Notes: generated by a model not told the origin, from the sequence alone. A DNA stretch of 64,000 bases from Mycobacterium sp. 852013-51886_SCH5428379 (GCF_001665575.1 NZ_LZSU01000036.1:1-64000), one strand, 5' to 3'. Positions 16,996-31,685 are shown, counted from the first letter of the stretch. Numbers and translations are program-made.

Positions 16996-18537
16996 CTACC
17001 GCCAACTCGGCAGCCAGATCTGAAGATTCCAGGTCGACTGCGAGATCGGGATGCCGGTCAGGATCGGGAACAGCCAGGCGAAATTCGTGATCACCAGCGC
17101 CACATAGCCCGCCACGACCATCAAGCCCAGGGTTCGCCGTTCGGCGTTCTGCCGGGGCGCGTGCAGGATGTCGCCGAGGATGAGCGCGATGGTCAGCACC
17201 AGGAACGGCGCCATGACGACGGCGTAGAAGAAGTACATCTGGCGGTCGATGTCGACGAACCACGGCAGGAAGCCCGCGCAGTATCCGGTCAGCACCACCG
17301 CGTAGCGCCAGTCGCGCTTCACGAACGTCCGCCACATCGCCCAGCCGAGGACGGGCACGGCGAGGAACCACATCGCCGGCGTCCCCACCAGCATCACGGC
17401 CTTGACGCACGACTGCGCACCGCAGCCCGGCACGTCCTGGTTGTCGATCGCGTAGAGCACCGGCCGCAGCGACATCGGCCAGGCCCACGGCTTGGACTCC
17501 CACGGGTGGTGATTGCCTGCCGCGTTGGTCAGCCCGGAATGGAAGCGGAACGCGGCGTAGGTGTAGTGCCACAGCGAGCGCAGCGCATCGGGTACCGGCC
17601 AGGCGCTGTCCTCGCCGATCGAACGGCCGACCTCGTGGCGGTCCACCCCGGTCTCGGAGGCGAACCACGGCGCGTACGACGCCAGGTACACCGCGACCGG
17701 GATGAGCCCCAGCGCGTAGACCGCCGGCCCCAGATCGCGACGCAGCACGCCCCGCCACGGGCGCGGCACCCGGTACTGGCGGCGCGCGGCGACGTCGAGG
17801 GCCAGGGTCATCGCGCCGAAGAACACGACGAAGTAGAGGCCCGACCACTTGGTCGCGCAGGCCAGCCCCAGCAGGACGCCCGCGCCGAAGCGCCACCACC
17901 GCACGCCGAGGCGCGGACCCCAGGGCGTCTCGGCGATCCGGCCCTCCAGAAGGGCGACGTGCATGCGGGCGCGGACGTCGTCGCGGTCGACCATCAGAGC
18001 GCCGAACGCGGCCACCACGAAGACGGCCAGGAAGCCGTCGAGCAGCGCGGTCCGCGAGGACACGAATGCGACGCCGTCGGCGATCAGGAGCAGCCCGGCG
18101 ATCGCGCCCACCGCCGTCGACCTGGTGATCCGGCGGGCGATCCGCGCGACGAGCACGACCAGCACCACCCCGCACACCGCGCCGGAGAACCGCCAGCCCA
18201 GACCGTTGTAACCGAACAGCGCCTCGCCGATCGCGATCATCTGCTTGCCGACGGGCGGATGCACCACCAGGCCGTATCCGGGGTTGTCCTCGACGCCGCT
18301 GTTGTGCAGCAGCTGCCAGGCCTGCGGCGCGTAGTGCTTCTCGTCGAACACCGGTGTCCCGGCATCGGTGGGCGAGCCCAGATTGATGAACCGGGTGATC
18401 GCCGCCAGCGCCGCGATCACCGCGGTCATCGCCCAACCCTGCAACCGGTCGAGTGGACCGAAGTCGGCGACGGGCACCAGCGGGGCCGGGCTGATGACGG
18501 GGACCGCGCGCGGAGCTTCGGTGGCGGGGGCGGTCAC
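16996..18537 (-). CDS. pmt: Polyprenyl-phosphate-mannose protein O-mannosyltransferase Pmt
   Basis: Pmt transfers mannose from polyprenyl-phosphate-mannose to Ser/Thr of secreted proteins during Sec export. The 513-residue protein is a GT-C multispanning enzyme with the catalytic acidic loop FDEKHYAPQAW after the first membrane segment, then VEDNPGYGLVVHPPVGK. A large extracytoplasmic MIR-less loop and many later helices end near LPSWR. It matches Rv1002c. The start is GTG, with a -10 hexamer 8 nt upstream. It diverges from rsmI over 62 bp. Confidence 0.94.
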   Translation of the reverse strand: MTAPATEAPRAVPVISPAPLVPVADFGPLDRLQGWAMTAVIAALAAITRFINLGSPTDAGTPVFDEKHYAPQAWQLLHNSGVEDNPGYGLVVHPPVGKQMIAIGEALFGYNGLGWRFSGAVCGVVLVVLVARIARRITRSTAVGAIAGLLLIADGVAFVSSRTALLDGFLAVFVVAAFGALMVDRDDVRARMHVALLEGRIAETPWGPRLGVRWWRFGAGVLLGLACATKWSGLYFVVFFGAMTLALDVAARRQYRVPRPWRGVLRRDLGPAVYALGLIPVAVYLASYAPWFASETGVDRHEVGRSIGEDSAWPVPDALRSLWHYTYAAFRFHSGLTNAAGNHHPWESKPWAWPMSLRPVLYAIDNQDVPGCGAQSCVKAVMLVGTPAMWFLAVPVLGWAMWRTFVKRDWRYAVVLTGYCAGFLPWFVDIDRQMYFFYAVVMAPFLVLTIALILGDILHAPRQNAERRTLGLMVVAGYVALVITNFAWLFPILTGIPISQSTWNLQIWLPSWR

Positions 18538-18545
18538 GCCAACAG

Positions 18546-18551
18546 ATCGTA
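18546..18551 (-). promoter_or_regulatory. -10 box of a probable leaderless pmt promoter
   Basis: On the minus strand TACGAT lies 8 nt before the pmt GTG with no Shine-Dalgarno between. Confidence 0.4.
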
Positions 18552-18599
18552 GGCTGTGTCCATGTCCTTCCCCCGGTCGCTCCGCTCCTGCCCGCCGAA

Positions 18600-19436
18600 T
18601 TGACTGTCGGTCGACTGCTGCTCGGCGCCACCCCGCTGGGTTTGCCCACGGACGCGTCGGCGCGGCTGATCGCCGCCCTCGGCCGCGCCGACATCGTCGC
18701 CGCCGAGGACACCCGGCGGGTGCGCCAGCTGGCGCAGTCGCTCGATGTGCGCCCGACCGGCAAGGTGATGAGCCTGTTCGACCAGAACGAGGCGACGCGG
18801 GTGCCTGCGCTGGTCGACGCCGTCCGGTCCGGGGCGACGGTGCTGGTGGTCAGCGATGCCGGGATGCCGCTGATCAACGACCCCGGCTACCGCCTGGTGT
18901 CGGCGTGCATCGAGGCCGGTCTGCCCGTCAGCTGCCTGCCCGGTCCGTCGGCGGTGACGACGGCGCTGGCGGTGTCGGGTCTGCCGTCGGACCGGTTCTG
19001 CTTCGAGGGCTTCCCGCCGCGCAAGCCGGGCGCGCGGACGGCGTGGCTGCAGATGCTCGCCGCCGAGCAGCGCACGTGCGTGTTCTTCGAATCCCCGCGA
19101 CGGCTGCCCGAGACCCTGCGCGCCGCGGTGACCGTCCTGGGGCCCGATCGGCGTGCGGCGGTGTGCCGCGAACTGACCAAGACCCACGAGGAGATCCGGC
19201 GCGGGTCGCTGGCCGAGCTCGCGGACTGGGCGGCCGACGGGGTGCTCGGCGAGATCACCGTGGTGCTGGCGGGTGCTGTGCCGGTCGCCGACGTGGACAC
19301 CCTCGTCGAGGAGGTCAACGCCCGCGTCGCCGCGGGGGTGCGCGTCAAGGACGCCTGCGCCGAGGTGATCGCCGCCCATCCTGGCGCCCCGTCGCGGCGG
19401 GAGCTCTATGACGCCGTGCTGCGTTCACGGGAGTGA
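18600..19436 (+). CDS. rsmI: 16S rRNA (cytidine-1402 2'-O)-methyltransferase RsmI
   Basis: RsmI methylates C1402 of 16S rRNA in the decoding centre. The 278-residue tetrapyrrole-methylase-fold protein has ATPLGLPTDAS at the start, AEDTRRVRQL, the SAM-contacting VVSDAGMPLINDPGYRLV, CLPGPSAVTTAL, FEGFPPRK, and ICRELTK-like VCRELTKTHEE. The start is TTG, which aligns with the family N-terminus, and no better ATG or GTG is in frame. Its 3' end overlaps the convergent pabB by 31 bp. Confidence 0.93.
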   Translation: MTVGRLLLGATPLGLPTDASARLIAALGRADIVAAEDTRRVRQLAQSLDVRPTGKVMSLFDQNEATRVPALVDAVRSGATVLVVSDAGMPLINDPGYRLVSACIEAGLPVSCLPGPSAVTTALAVSGLPSDRFCFEGFPPRKPGARTAWLQMLAAEQRTCVFFESPRRLPETLRAAVTVLGPDRRAAVCRELTKTHEEIRRGSLAELADWAADGVLGEITVVLAGAVPVADVDTLVEEVNARVAAGVRVKDACAEVIAAHPGAPSRRELYDAVLRSRE

Positions 19437-20665
19437 ACGGCGCCGACGATCGCGGCCGCCTTGTGCAGGCATTCGTCCCATTCGCGATCGGGATCCGAGT
19501 CGGCGGTGATGCCACCGCCGACGCCGAGGATCGCCGAGCCGTCGGCACCGAACTCCACCGTGCGGATCGCGACGTTCAGTTCGCACCCCGCCGACGGTGA
19601 TGCCAGTCCTACTGTGCCGCAATAGATTCCGCGTCGTGACTGTTCCCATTCGGGCAGTAGCGTCCTGGCTCGCGACTTGGGGGTACCGGTGACCGACGCG
19701 GGTGGGAAGGTCGCGTCGAGCACCTCGGCCATCGGGAGATCGGTGCGGACGCGGGCGGCGACCGTCGACACCAGATGCCACACCCCGGGGGCGGGACATA
19801 CCGCGAGGAGTTCGGGCACCGTCACCGACCCGGTGGCCGCGATCCGGCCCAGATCGTTGCGGACCAGGTCGACGATCATGATGTTCTCGGCGACGTCCTT
19901 GACGGAGGCGAGGAGGTCGGACGGGTCGGCGCAGCGGGGGAGTGTGCCTTTGATCGGGCTGGAGGTCACGGCCGTACCGCGGCGGCGCAGGAAGAGCTCC
20001 GGCGACAGCGACGCCACCGCACCCCACCCACCGGCCAGATAGGCGGCGCGGGCCGGCCGTCCCCGCGACACGGTGTCGGCGAAGAAGTCCAGGCTGTGCC
20101 CGCGGAGCCGGCCCGTGAACCGTGTGCACACGCACGCCTGGTACACCTCGCCGGCGGCGATCGCGGCCAGGCAGTCGATCACGCCGCGGCGGTGGGCGTC
20201 GCGATCGGGTGGGGTCCAGTCGATGCTCCAGTCGGCGCTCGGAGGTCTCGTGACGGGATCGCGCAGCGCGGCGGCGACCCAGTCGGGCAGCGGATCGCCG
20301 GTCAGGCTCTCGTACCACCAGCAGCCGTCGAGATCGCAGCGCAGCACGCTGTCCGACCAGCCGCCCGCGGCCACCGGGATGCGCGGGCCGGCCCCGTCGG
20401 CGCCTGCGTCGGGATAGGACAGGTAGCCGAACCAGCCGCCTCCGACGCATTCGTGGCCGGCGTCTCCGGTGCCGGGCGGGACGGTGAAGACGCGGCCCGG
20501 GTCGGTGGGCACGACCTCGACCGACGGTGCGATGACGGCCAGAGAGCCGAACCAGTCGCCGAGCAGTGCGGCGGGCGGGGCGAGCGAGCGGCGCGCCGCC
20601 GCGTCCCCGACAGCGGTCAGTACGGCGGGGCCGTCGCCCAGGTCGCCGAGCCGATCGATGCGCAC
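19406..20665 (-). CDS. pabB: Aminodeoxychorismate synthase component I PabB
   Basis: PabB aminates chorismate to 4-amino-4-deoxychorismate for folate synthesis. The 419-residue chorismate-binding enzyme has AAIAAGEVYQACVCTRF, the SSPIKGTLPR loop (catalytic Lys region), DVAENIMIVDLVRNDLGR, and PPASVTGTPKSRA, all conserved in anthranilate-synthase-like enzymes. The PIKGT motif supports PabB over TrpE. The partner PabA glutaminase is not nearby. It matches Rv1005c. Confidence 0.93.
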   Translation of the reverse strand: MRIDRLGDLGDGPAVLTAVGDAAARRSLAPPAALLGDWFGSLAVIAPSVEVVPTDPGRVFTVPPGTGDAGHECVGGGWFGYLSYPDAGADGAGPRIPVAAGGWSDSVLRCDLDGCWWYESLTGDPLPDWVAAALRDPVTRPPSADWSIDWTPPDRDAHRRGVIDCLAAIAAGEVYQACVCTRFTGRLRGHSLDFFADTVSRGRPARAAYLAGGWGAVASLSPELFLRRRGTAVTSSPIKGTLPRCADPSDLLASVKDVAENIMIVDLVRNDLGRIAATGSVTVPELLAVCPAPGVWHLVSTVAARVRTDLPMAEVLDATFPPASVTGTPKSRARTLLPEWEQSRRGIYCGTVGLASPSAGCELNVAIRTVEFGADGSAILGVGGGITADSDPDREWDECLHKAAAIVGAVHSRERSTAS

Positions 20666-20689
20666 CGGCTCATTATCGGCTGATCCGGC

Positions 20690-21586
20690 TCATCGGCTGA
20701 TCCGGCGGGGCACCATCACGCCCGTGAGCTTCTCCGGATTGCGCATCGCGTAGAAGTTGGTGATCTTCCCGTCGACCACCTCGAAGGTCACCACACCCTC
20801 GAGGCTGTCGCCCAGGTAGAGCACCAGGGCGGGCGCGCTGTTGTAGATCGCCGCCTCGACCCGGCCCTCGCCACCGGCCAGTCGGACGAAGCCCATGACC
20901 AGCCTGGCCACCCGATCCGCGCCGGCCACCGGTCGGCGGGCCGCACTGACCTTGCCGTCGCTGTCGGCGGTCCACACCACATCGGGTGCGAGCATCGCCA
21001 TCAGCCCGTCGAGGTCACCGGTCGCGGCCGCGGTGAAGAACTGCGTGGTGATCTCCGTGGAGACCTTCGGATCGACGGGGTCGAACCGCTTGCGCCGGGA
21101 CTGCACGTGCTCGCGCGCCCGGTGCGCCATCTGGCGCACCGCGGCGGCCGATCTGCCCAGTGCCGCGGCGATCTCGTCGTGTCCGAAGCCGAACACCTCG
21201 CGCAGCACGAACACCGCGCGTTCGTCGGGGCTCAGCGTCTCCAGCACCACCAGCATCGCCATCGACACCGATTCGGCGAGGACCACGTCGGCCGACGGAT
21301 CCGCCTCTGTCAGAAGCGGTTCCGGTAGCCACGGGCCGACGTAGTCCTCGCGCCGCCGCGACTGCGCCCGCAGCGAGTTGAGCGCCTGGCGGGTGACGAG
21401 CTGGGCGAGGTAGGCCTTGGTGTCCTGCACCGTCGTCAAGTCGACCTCCGCCCAGCGGAGGTAGCTCTCCTGCAGCACGTCGTCGGATTCGGTTGCGCTA
21501 CCGAGGATCTCGTAGGCGATCGTGAACAGCAACGGCCGCAACAGCGTGAACCGTTCGGCGTGCTCGGTCCTCACGTCGTCGGTCAC
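20690..21586 (-). CDS. ECF41-group RNA polymerase sigma factor (SigJ-like)
   Basis: A sigma factor of the ECF41 group, which carries its own C-terminal regulatory domain in place of an anti-sigma factor. The 298-residue protein has sigma-2 (about 10-75), the group-specific linker PWLPEPLL, sigma-4 (LSPDERAVFVLREVFGF, then AVRQMAHRAREHV), and a SnoaL-like domain (about 180-290) with RNPEKLTGV near the end, corresponding to the ECF41 NPxKL motif. The usual DGGGK is DSDGK here. Its GTG overlaps the upstream oxidoreductase stop by 4 nt. A promoter matching the ECF41 consensus precedes that operon. Confidence 0.92.
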   Translation of the reverse strand: MTDDVRTEHAERFTLLRPLLFTIAYEILGSATESDDVLQESYLRWAEVDLTTVQDTKAYLAQLVTRQALNSLRAQSRRREDYVGPWLPEPLLTEADPSADVVLAESVSMAMLVVLETLSPDERAVFVLREVFGFGHDEIAAALGRSAAAVRQMAHRAREHVQSRRKRFDPVDPKVSTEITTQFFTAAATGDLDGLMAMLAPDVVWTADSDGKVSAARRPVAGADRVARLVMGFVRLAGGEGRVEAAIYNSAPALVLYLGDSLEGVVTFEVVDGKITNFYAMRNPEKLTGVMVPRRISR

Positions 21587-22740
21587 GATACCGCCATCGG
21601 GATCTTCTCCTGACGCTTACCGCCCTTGAGCCAGAAGTAGGTTCCGGGTTTGCGGGCCTCCTTGCGCAGGAATGCCAGTGTGCCCTTGCAGACCTGCTCC
21701 TTGATCGTGGCCGCGACCCGTCCGCCGATGTAGAGCGGTAGGACGGAATCGTCGAACCGCGCCAACTGAATGGTGCCCGCATCGCGGCCGAGGCTGATGC
21801 ACTGCCCGGTGAACGCCTGGTTGATCCGGGCCGGCTCGGCGCCCTCGATGCGGCGCAGCACGGTCTCGGCGGCCTGGGCGCCCAGCGGCAGCGCCGCCTG
21901 GCAGCTCATCCGCAGCGGCAACCCGGACGGTGCCGCGGCGTCGCCGGCGGCCACGATGCGCGGGTCGTCGACGCTGGTGAGGGTTTCGTCGGTGAGCAGC
22001 CGGCCGAGGGCGTCGGTGGTGAGTCCGCTGGCCGCGGCCAGCCCGGGGACGCGGAACCCGGCGGTCCACACCGTCACCGCGCTGGGCAGGTGCGTGCCGT
22101 CCGCGAGCTCCACTCCGTCGGCGGTGACGCGGGCGACCGCGGCCCCCTCGACGATGTCGACGGCCAGTCTGGCCATGACCTTGCACACCGACCGCCGTCC
22201 GCCCGCGCTGAGCGTCGCGCCCAGCACGTCGGTCACCAGCGTGACGCGCCGGCCGGCCTCGGCGAATTCGGTCGCGGCCTCGATCCCGGTCAGGCCGCCG
22301 CCGACGACGACGATCGGCGCCGACAGCGCCACATCAGCGAGGCGGGAGCGCAGGCGGTGGGCCTGTTCGAGTTCGCTGAGGGGGTAGGCGTATTCAGCCG
22401 CACCGGGGACGCCGGTGGGAACGGCGCCGGTGCTGCCGACGGCGTAGACCAGGTAGTCGTAGTCGATCGTCGCGCCGGAGGTCAGCTCGACGCGGCGGGC
22501 TGCGGCGTCGATCCGCTCGGCGCCGTCGACCACGAGCCGGACGCCCTCGCCCAGCAGGGCATCGAAGCTCTCGACGGCGTCGTCGTTGTCCGCGGCGAGC
22601 TGATGCAGCCGGATGCGCTCGACGAACTGCGGGCGGGGATTGACGAGGGCGACGTCGATGTCGGCGCGCTGCAGCCGGTTGGCGGCCAGCACGCCGGCGT
22701 AGCCGCCGCCGAGCACGACGATGCGGGTGCGGTCGTTCAT
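21583..22740 (-). CDS. FAD-dependent pyridine nucleotide oxidoreductase (NDH-2-like)
   Basis: A 385-residue flavoprotein with the FAD Rossmann motif VVLGGGYAGVLAANRL at 8-23, a second NAD(P)H motif VVVGGGLTGIEAATEF in the middle, and the late FAD segment IVAAGDAAAP. The layout resembles type II NADH dehydrogenases and ECF41-linked oxidoreductases. It lacks the C-terminal membrane helix of true NDH-2, so the acceptor is uncertain. It is the first gene of the operon with the ECF41 sigma factor, has a strong AGGAGG site 6-7 nt from the ATG, and lies behind an ECF41-type promoter. Confidence 0.88.
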   Translation of the reverse strand: MNDRTRIVVLGGGYAGVLAANRLQRADIDVALVNPRPQFVERIRLHQLAADNDDAVESFDALLGEGVRLVVDGAERIDAAARRVELTSGATIDYDYLVYAVGSTGAVPTGVPGAAEYAYPLSELEQAHRLRSRLADVALSAPIVVVGGGLTGIEAATEFAEAGRRVTLVTDVLGATLSAGGRRSVCKVMARLAVDIVEGAAVARVTADGVELADGTHLPSAVTVWTAGFRVPGLAAASGLTTDALGRLLTDETLTSVDDPRIVAAGDAAAPSGLPLRMSCQAALPLGAQAAETVLRRIEGAEPARINQAFTGQCISLGRDAGTIQLARFDDSVLPLYIGGRVAATIKEQVCKGTLAFLRKEARKPGTYFWLKGGKRQEKIPMAVS

Positions 22741-22754
22741 GGGTACCTCCTGTG

Positions 22755-22785
22755 GTCAGCCGGCTCTCCGTTGAGCCGGTCTGAC
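22755..22785 (-). other. 5'-leader hairpin before the oxidoreductase/ECF41 operon
   Basis: GTCAG-CCGGCTC pairs with GAGCCGG-CTGAC around a 6-nt loop, with one bulged base, giving a 12-bp stem. It lies between the predicted transcription start and the AGGAGG ribosome site, so it may affect transcript stability or translation. Confidence 0.5.
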
Positions 22786-22790
22786 CTCAA

Positions 22791-22817
22791 GACACCGCCG
22801 AGGCCCGGCGTGTGACA
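22791..22817 (-). promoter_or_regulatory. Candidate ECF41 sigma promoter
   Basis: On the minus strand the site reads TGTCACA, a 16-nt spacer, then TGTC. The ECF41 consensus reported in the literature is TGTCACA-N16-CGTC, so only one base differs. It lies about 50 nt upstream of the oxidoreductase ATG and suits autoregulation by the downstream sigma factor. Confidence 0.7.
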
Positions 22818-22844
22818 TGTCGCCACATAGTGTGGCGCGGATCA

Positions 22845-25746
<2,902 letters not shown>

Positions 25747-25760
25747 TTCGGACCCAACTC

Positions 25761-25766
25761 TATGGT
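25761..25766 (+). promoter_or_regulatory. -10 box of a probable leaderless tatD promoter
   Basis: TATGGT ends 6 nt before the GTG at 25773, which is why I choose that start over the GTG at 25767. The whole metG/tatD divergent gap is only 26 bp. Confidence 0.45.
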
Positions 25767-25772
25767 GTGCTG

Positions 25773-26606
25773 GTGAGTCGCTCGAACCGCCCGGCCCCGC
25801 CCCCGCCCGAGCCGCTGACCCCACTGATCGACGCCCACACCCACCTCGACGCGTGCGGCGCGAGCACCGCCGAGGACGTCCGCGCCATCGTCGACCGGGC
25901 CGCGGCCGTCGGTGTGGGTGCCGTCGTGACCATCGCCGACGACCTCGACTCCGCCCGCTGGGCCACCGCGGCGGCCGACTGGGATCCGCGGGTCTACGCC
26001 GCGGTGGCGCTGCATCCGACGCGGGCGAACGCCCTGACCGACGACGCGAAAGCCGAGGTGGAACGCCTCGCCGCCCACCCCCGGGTGGTCGCGATCGGGG
26101 AGACCGGGATGGATCTGTACTGGCCCGGCCGGCTCGACGGCTGCGCCGACCCGGCCGAACAGCGCGAGGCCTTCGCCTGGCACATCGACCTGGCCAAGCG
26201 CACCGGGAAACCGCTCATGATCCACAACCGCGACGCCGATGCCGCGGTCCTCGACGTGCTCGGCGCGGAGGGTGCGCCGGAGACCGTGATCTTCCACTGT
26301 TTCTCCTCCGACGCGCAGATGGCCCGCACCTGTGTGGACGCCGGCTGGGTCCTGAGCCTGTCCGGAACGGTGAGCTTCAAGAACGCCCACGCGCTGCGCG
26401 AGGCGGCCGCCCTGATCCCGGCCGGTCAGCTCCTTGTGGAGACCGACGCGCCCTTTCTCACACCGCATCCATTTCGCGGCGCGCCGAACGAGCCGTACTG
26501 TCTGCCGTACACGGTGCGCGCGCTGGCCGAGATCGTCGGGCGGCCCGCACCGGAGCTCGCCGCCCAGACGGCGGACACCGCCCAGCGCGTCTACGGATTG
26601 GCCTGA
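25773..26606 (+). CDS. TatD-family metal-dependent hydrolase
   Basis: TatD enzymes are TIM-barrel metal-dependent nucleases or deoxyribonucleases. The 277-residue protein has LIDAHTHLD (metal ligands), the GETGMDLYW glutamate motif, [23 protein letters not shown], and [12 protein letters not shown] with the C-terminal catalytic aspartate. It matches Rv1008, the gene before rpfB in mycobacteria. Its role is probably DNA repair or 3'-exonuclease activity. Confidence 0.92.
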   Translation: MSRSNRPAPPPPEPLTPLIDAHTHLDACGASTAEDVRAIVDRAAAVGVGAVVTIADDLDSARWATAAADWDPRVYAAVALHPTRANALTDDAKAEVERLAAHPRVVAIGETGMDLYWPGRLDGCADPAEQREAFAWHIDLAKRTGKPLMIHNRDADAAVLDVLGAEGAPETVIFHCFSSDAQMARTCVDAGWVLSLSGTVSFKNAHALREAAALIPAGQLLVETDAPFLTPHPFRGAPNEPYCLPYTVRALAEIVGRPAPELAAQTADTAQRVYGLA

Positions 26607-26627
26607 TTGGCGCCGTAAGCCGACTTT

Positions 26628-28724
<2,097 letters not shown>

Positions 28725-28768
28725 CCCTGACGGACGTCCACCGAGTTTGCGGTCGGCCGGTCCGGGAC

Positions 28769-28774
28769 TAGCCT
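28769..28774 (+). promoter_or_regulatory. -10 box of a probable leaderless ispE promoter
   Basis: TAGCCT lies 7 nt before the GTG at 28782, giving ispE a possible start of its own within the rpfB operon. Confidence 0.45.
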
Positions 28775-28781
28775 CGTGGGC

Positions 28782-29750
28782 GTGCGCGACGGCAACACCG
28801 CCTCCGAGTGGGTTCCCACCGGCTCGGTCACGGTACGGGTGCCGGGCAAGGTCAATCTCTTTCTCGGCGTCGGCGACCTGCGCGACGACGGCTACCACGA
28901 TCTGACGACCGTCTTCCACGCCGTGTCTCTGCTCGACGAGATCACGGTCTCCACCGCCGACGTGCTGTCCCTCGAGCTGACCGGCGAAGGTGTCGAGGAC
29001 CTTCCGGTCGACCATCGCAATCTCGCCTGGCAGGCCGCGGAGTTGCTGGCCGAGCACGTCGGCCGCGCCCCGGATGTCGCGATCTCGATCGAGAAGTCGA
29101 TCCCGGTCGCCGGCGGGATGGCCGGCGGCAGCGCCGACGCAGCGGGTGTGCTCGTGGCGATGAACCACCTGTGGGAACTCGGGGTGCCCCGACGCGATCT
29201 GCACGCGATGGCCGCCGAACTGGGCAGCGACGTCCCGTTCGCGCTGCACGGCGGTACCGCCCTCGGTACCGGCCGGGGTGAGGAGCTGGCGACGGTGCTG
29301 GCCCGCAGCACCTTCCACTGGGTGCTGGCGTTCGCGTCCGAAGGGCTGTCGACGCCGAAGGTGTTCGCCGAGCTCGACCGGCTGCGCGCCACCGCCGACG
29401 GCGCCAGGGGCGCACCGCCGCGCACCGGCGCTCCGGATCCGATGCTGGCAGCGCTGGCCTCCGGCGATCCGCGGCAGCTGGCACCACTGCTGGCCAACGA
29501 TCTGCAGGCCGCCGCGCTGAGCCTCTACCCGGAGCTGCGCCGGACGCTGCGGGCCGGTCTGGACGCCGGCGCGCTGGCCGCCGTGGTCTCCGGGTCCGGG
29601 CCGACGTGTGCGTTCCTGTGCTCGTCGTCGCCTGCCGCGATCGACATCGGCGCCCAGCTGGCGGGTGCCGGGGTCTGCCGTACGGTGCGCGTGGCGAGCG
29701 GTCCGGTGCAGGGGGCGCGGGTGGTCCCGGCGCCGTCCCCTTCAGCCTGA
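28782..29750 (+). CDS. ispE: 4-(cytidine 5'-diphospho)-2-C-methyl-D-erythritol kinase
   Basis: IspE phosphorylates CDP-methylerythritol in the MEP isoprenoid pathway. The 322-residue GHMP kinase has [15 protein letters not shown], the ATP loop [17 protein letters not shown], the [20 protein letters not shown] segment, and [11 protein letters not shown] near the end. The GTG at 28782 is supported by the -10 box. A start at VPTGSVTV, as in the M. tuberculosis protein, is also possible. Confidence 0.93.
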   Translation: MRDGNTASEWVPTGSVTVRVPGKVNLFLGVGDLRDDGYHDLTTVFHAVSLLDEITVSTADVLSLELTGEGVEDLPVDHRNLAWQAAELLAEHVGRAPDVAISIEKSIPVAGGMAGGSADAAGVLVAMNHLWELGVPRRDLHAMAAELGSDVPFALHGGTALGTGRGEELATVLARSTFHWVLAFASEGLSTPKVFAELDRLRATADGARGAPPRTGAPDPMLAALASGDPRQLAPLLANDLQAAALSLYPELRRTLRAGLDAGALAAVVSGSGPTCAFLCSSSPAAIDIGAQLAGAGVCRTVRVASGPVQGARVVPAPSPSA

Positions 29751-29809
29751 ATCTGCCCCGCGGCCGGTATGTGACACAGGACTCAATTGCTGCCAAAGTT
29801 TGTCAGCTA

Positions 29810-29827
29810 CTTAAGAGTTTTCTTAAG
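29810..29827. promoter_or_regulatory. AT-rich palindrome upstream of the FAAL gene
   Basis: CTTAAGA-GTTT-TCTTAAG is a perfect 7-bp inverted repeat. It stands out in GC-rich surroundings and lies in the 278-bp leader region about 200 nt before the FAAL start. A candidate -10 (TACTTA, 29808-29813) overlaps it. This is probably a repressor operator; the cognate regulator is unknown. Confidence 0.45.
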
Positions 29828-30028
29828 ATGGTCGACGGTGAATGTCAGCGGTCAGTCATGCGAGCCACGGCGGGACCTTCGTCGTCTCTGCGCGGGTGCC
29901 CTCGGGTCACCCTCACCGATTCGAAACCGAACTGCTCCCCAATCGTGTACGCGCGCCTACTCGGCAGCGTCGGCTTTGCAGCGGAGCATGAGAAACCGGG
30001 CAGTGGTGCCGGTATTCAGGAGGTCCTC

Positions 30029-31663
30029 GTGAGCAGGTTCACCGAGAAGATGTACCGCAATGCGCGCACGGTGAACACCGGGATGGTGACCGGTGAACCG
30101 TTCGAACCCGTCCGGCACACGTGGGGCGAGGTGCACGAGCGCGCCCGCCGGATCGCCGGCGGGCTCCAAGCCGCGGGCATCGGCCTCGGCGACGCGGTCG
30201 GCGTGCTCGAGGGTCTGCCCGTCGAGATCGCCCCGACCGCCCAGGGTCTGTGGATGCGCGGCGCGAGCCTGACGATGTTGCACCAGCCCACCCCGCGCAC
30301 CGACCTGATGACGTGGGCCGAGGACACCCTCAACGTCATCGGCATGATCGAGGCCAAGGCCGTCGTCGTCGGTGAACCGTTCACCGCGGCGATCCCGGTG
30401 CTGGAGGACAAGGGCATCACGGTGCTCACCGTGACCGATCTGCTGACCGCCGAGCCGATCGACCCGATCGAGGTCGGCGAGGACGATCTGGCGCTGATGC
30501 AGTTGACGTCGGGCTCCACGGGATCGCCCAAGGCCGTGCAGATCACCCACCGCAACATCTACTCCAACGCCGAGGCGATGTTCATCGGCGCCGAGTACAA
30601 CGTCGACAAAGACGTCATGGTCAGCTGGCTGCCCTGCTTCCACGACATGGGCATGGTCGGCTTCCTCACCATTCCGATGTACTTCGGCGCCGAGCTGGTC
30701 AAGGTCACGCCGATGGACTTCCTGCGCGACACCCTGCTGTGGGCCAAGCTGATCGACAAGTACAAGGGCACCATGACCGCGGCGCCCAACTTCGCCTACG
30801 CGCTGCTGGCCAAGCGGCTGCGCCGCAACGCCACCCCGGGTGACTTCGATCTGTCCACCCTGCGGTTCGCGCTGTCGGGCGCCGAACCGGTCGAGCCCGC
30901 CGACGTCGAGGACCTGCTCGATGCCGGTAGGCCGTTCGGTCTGGATCCGCACGCCATCCTGCCGGCCTACGGTATGGCCGAGACGACGCTGGCAGTGTCG
31001 TTCTCGCCCTGCGGCGCCGGGTTGGAGGTCGACGAGGTCGACGCCGACCTGCTGGCCGCCTTGCGCCGGGCCGTGCCCGCCACCAAGGGCCACACCAAGC
31101 GCCTGGCCACTCTGGGCCCGCTGCTGACCGATCTCGAGGCCCGCATCATCGACGACCAGGGCAGCGTGATGCCGCCCCGCGGCGTCGGCGTGATCGAGCT
31201 GCGCGGCGAATGCGTGACGCCGGGGTACATGACGATGGGCGGCTTCGTACCGGCGCAGGACGAGCACGGCTGGTACGACACCGGCGACCTCGGCTACATC
31301 ACCGAGGAGGGCCACGTCGTGGTCTGCGGCCGCGTCAAGGACGTCATCATCATGGCCGGCCGCAACATCTACCCGACCGATATCGAGCGCGCCGCGGGCC
31401 GCGTCGAAGGTGTCCGGCCGGGCTGCGCGGTGGCCGTGCGCCTGGACGCCGGACACTCCCGCGAGACGTTCGCCGTCGCGGTCGAGTCCAACAACTGGGA
31501 GGACCCGGCCGAGGTACGCCGTATCGAGCATCAGGTCGCCCACGAGGTGGTCGCCGAGGTCGACGTGCGTCCCCGCAACGTCGTCGTGCTCGGCCCCGGC
31601 AGCATCCCGAAGACCTCGTCGGGCAAGCTGCGCCGCGCCAACTCGGTCTCGCTGGTCACCTAG
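30029..31663 (+). CDS. pks16: Fatty-acyl-AMP ligase (Pks16/FadD-like)
   Basis: A 544-residue adenylate-forming enzyme equivalent to Rv1013 (Pks16), despite its polyketide name. It has the phosphate loop [56 protein letters not shown], and the late catalytic lysine in [10 protein letters not shown]. The family activates fatty acids as acyl-AMP for transfer to PKS or lipid pathways. GTG at 30029 is preceded by AGGAGG 5-6 nt upstream. An ABC exporter follows 35 nt downstream. Confidence 0.92.
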   Translation: MSRFTEKMYRNARTVNTGMVTGEPFEPVRHTWGEVHERARRIAGGLQAAGIGLGDAVGVLEGLPVEIAPTAQGLWMRGASLTMLHQPTPRTDLMTWAEDTLNVIGMIEAKAVVVGEPFTAAIPVLEDKGITVLTVTDLLTAEPIDPIEVGEDDLALMQLTSGSTGSPKAVQITHRNIYSNAEAMFIGAEYNVDKDVMVSWLPCFHDMGMVGFLTIPMYFGAELVKVTPMDFLRDTLLWAKLIDKYKGTMTAAPNFAYALLAKRLRRNATPGDFDLSTLRFALSGAEPVEPADVEDLLDAGRPFGLDPHAILPAYGMAETTLAVSFSPCGAGLEVDEVDADLLAALRRAVPATKGHTKRLATLGPLLTDLEARIIDDQGSVMPPRGVGVIELRGECVTPGYMTMGGFVPAQDEHGWYDTGDLGYITEEGHVVVCGRVKDVIIMAGRNIYPTDIERAAGRVEGVRPGCAVAVRLDAGHSRETFAVAVESNNWEDPAEVRRIEHQVAHEVVAEVDVRPRNVVVLGPGSIPKTSSGKLRRANSVSLVT

Positions 31664-31685
31664 GCCGCCTGTCACCGGCGGCCGA

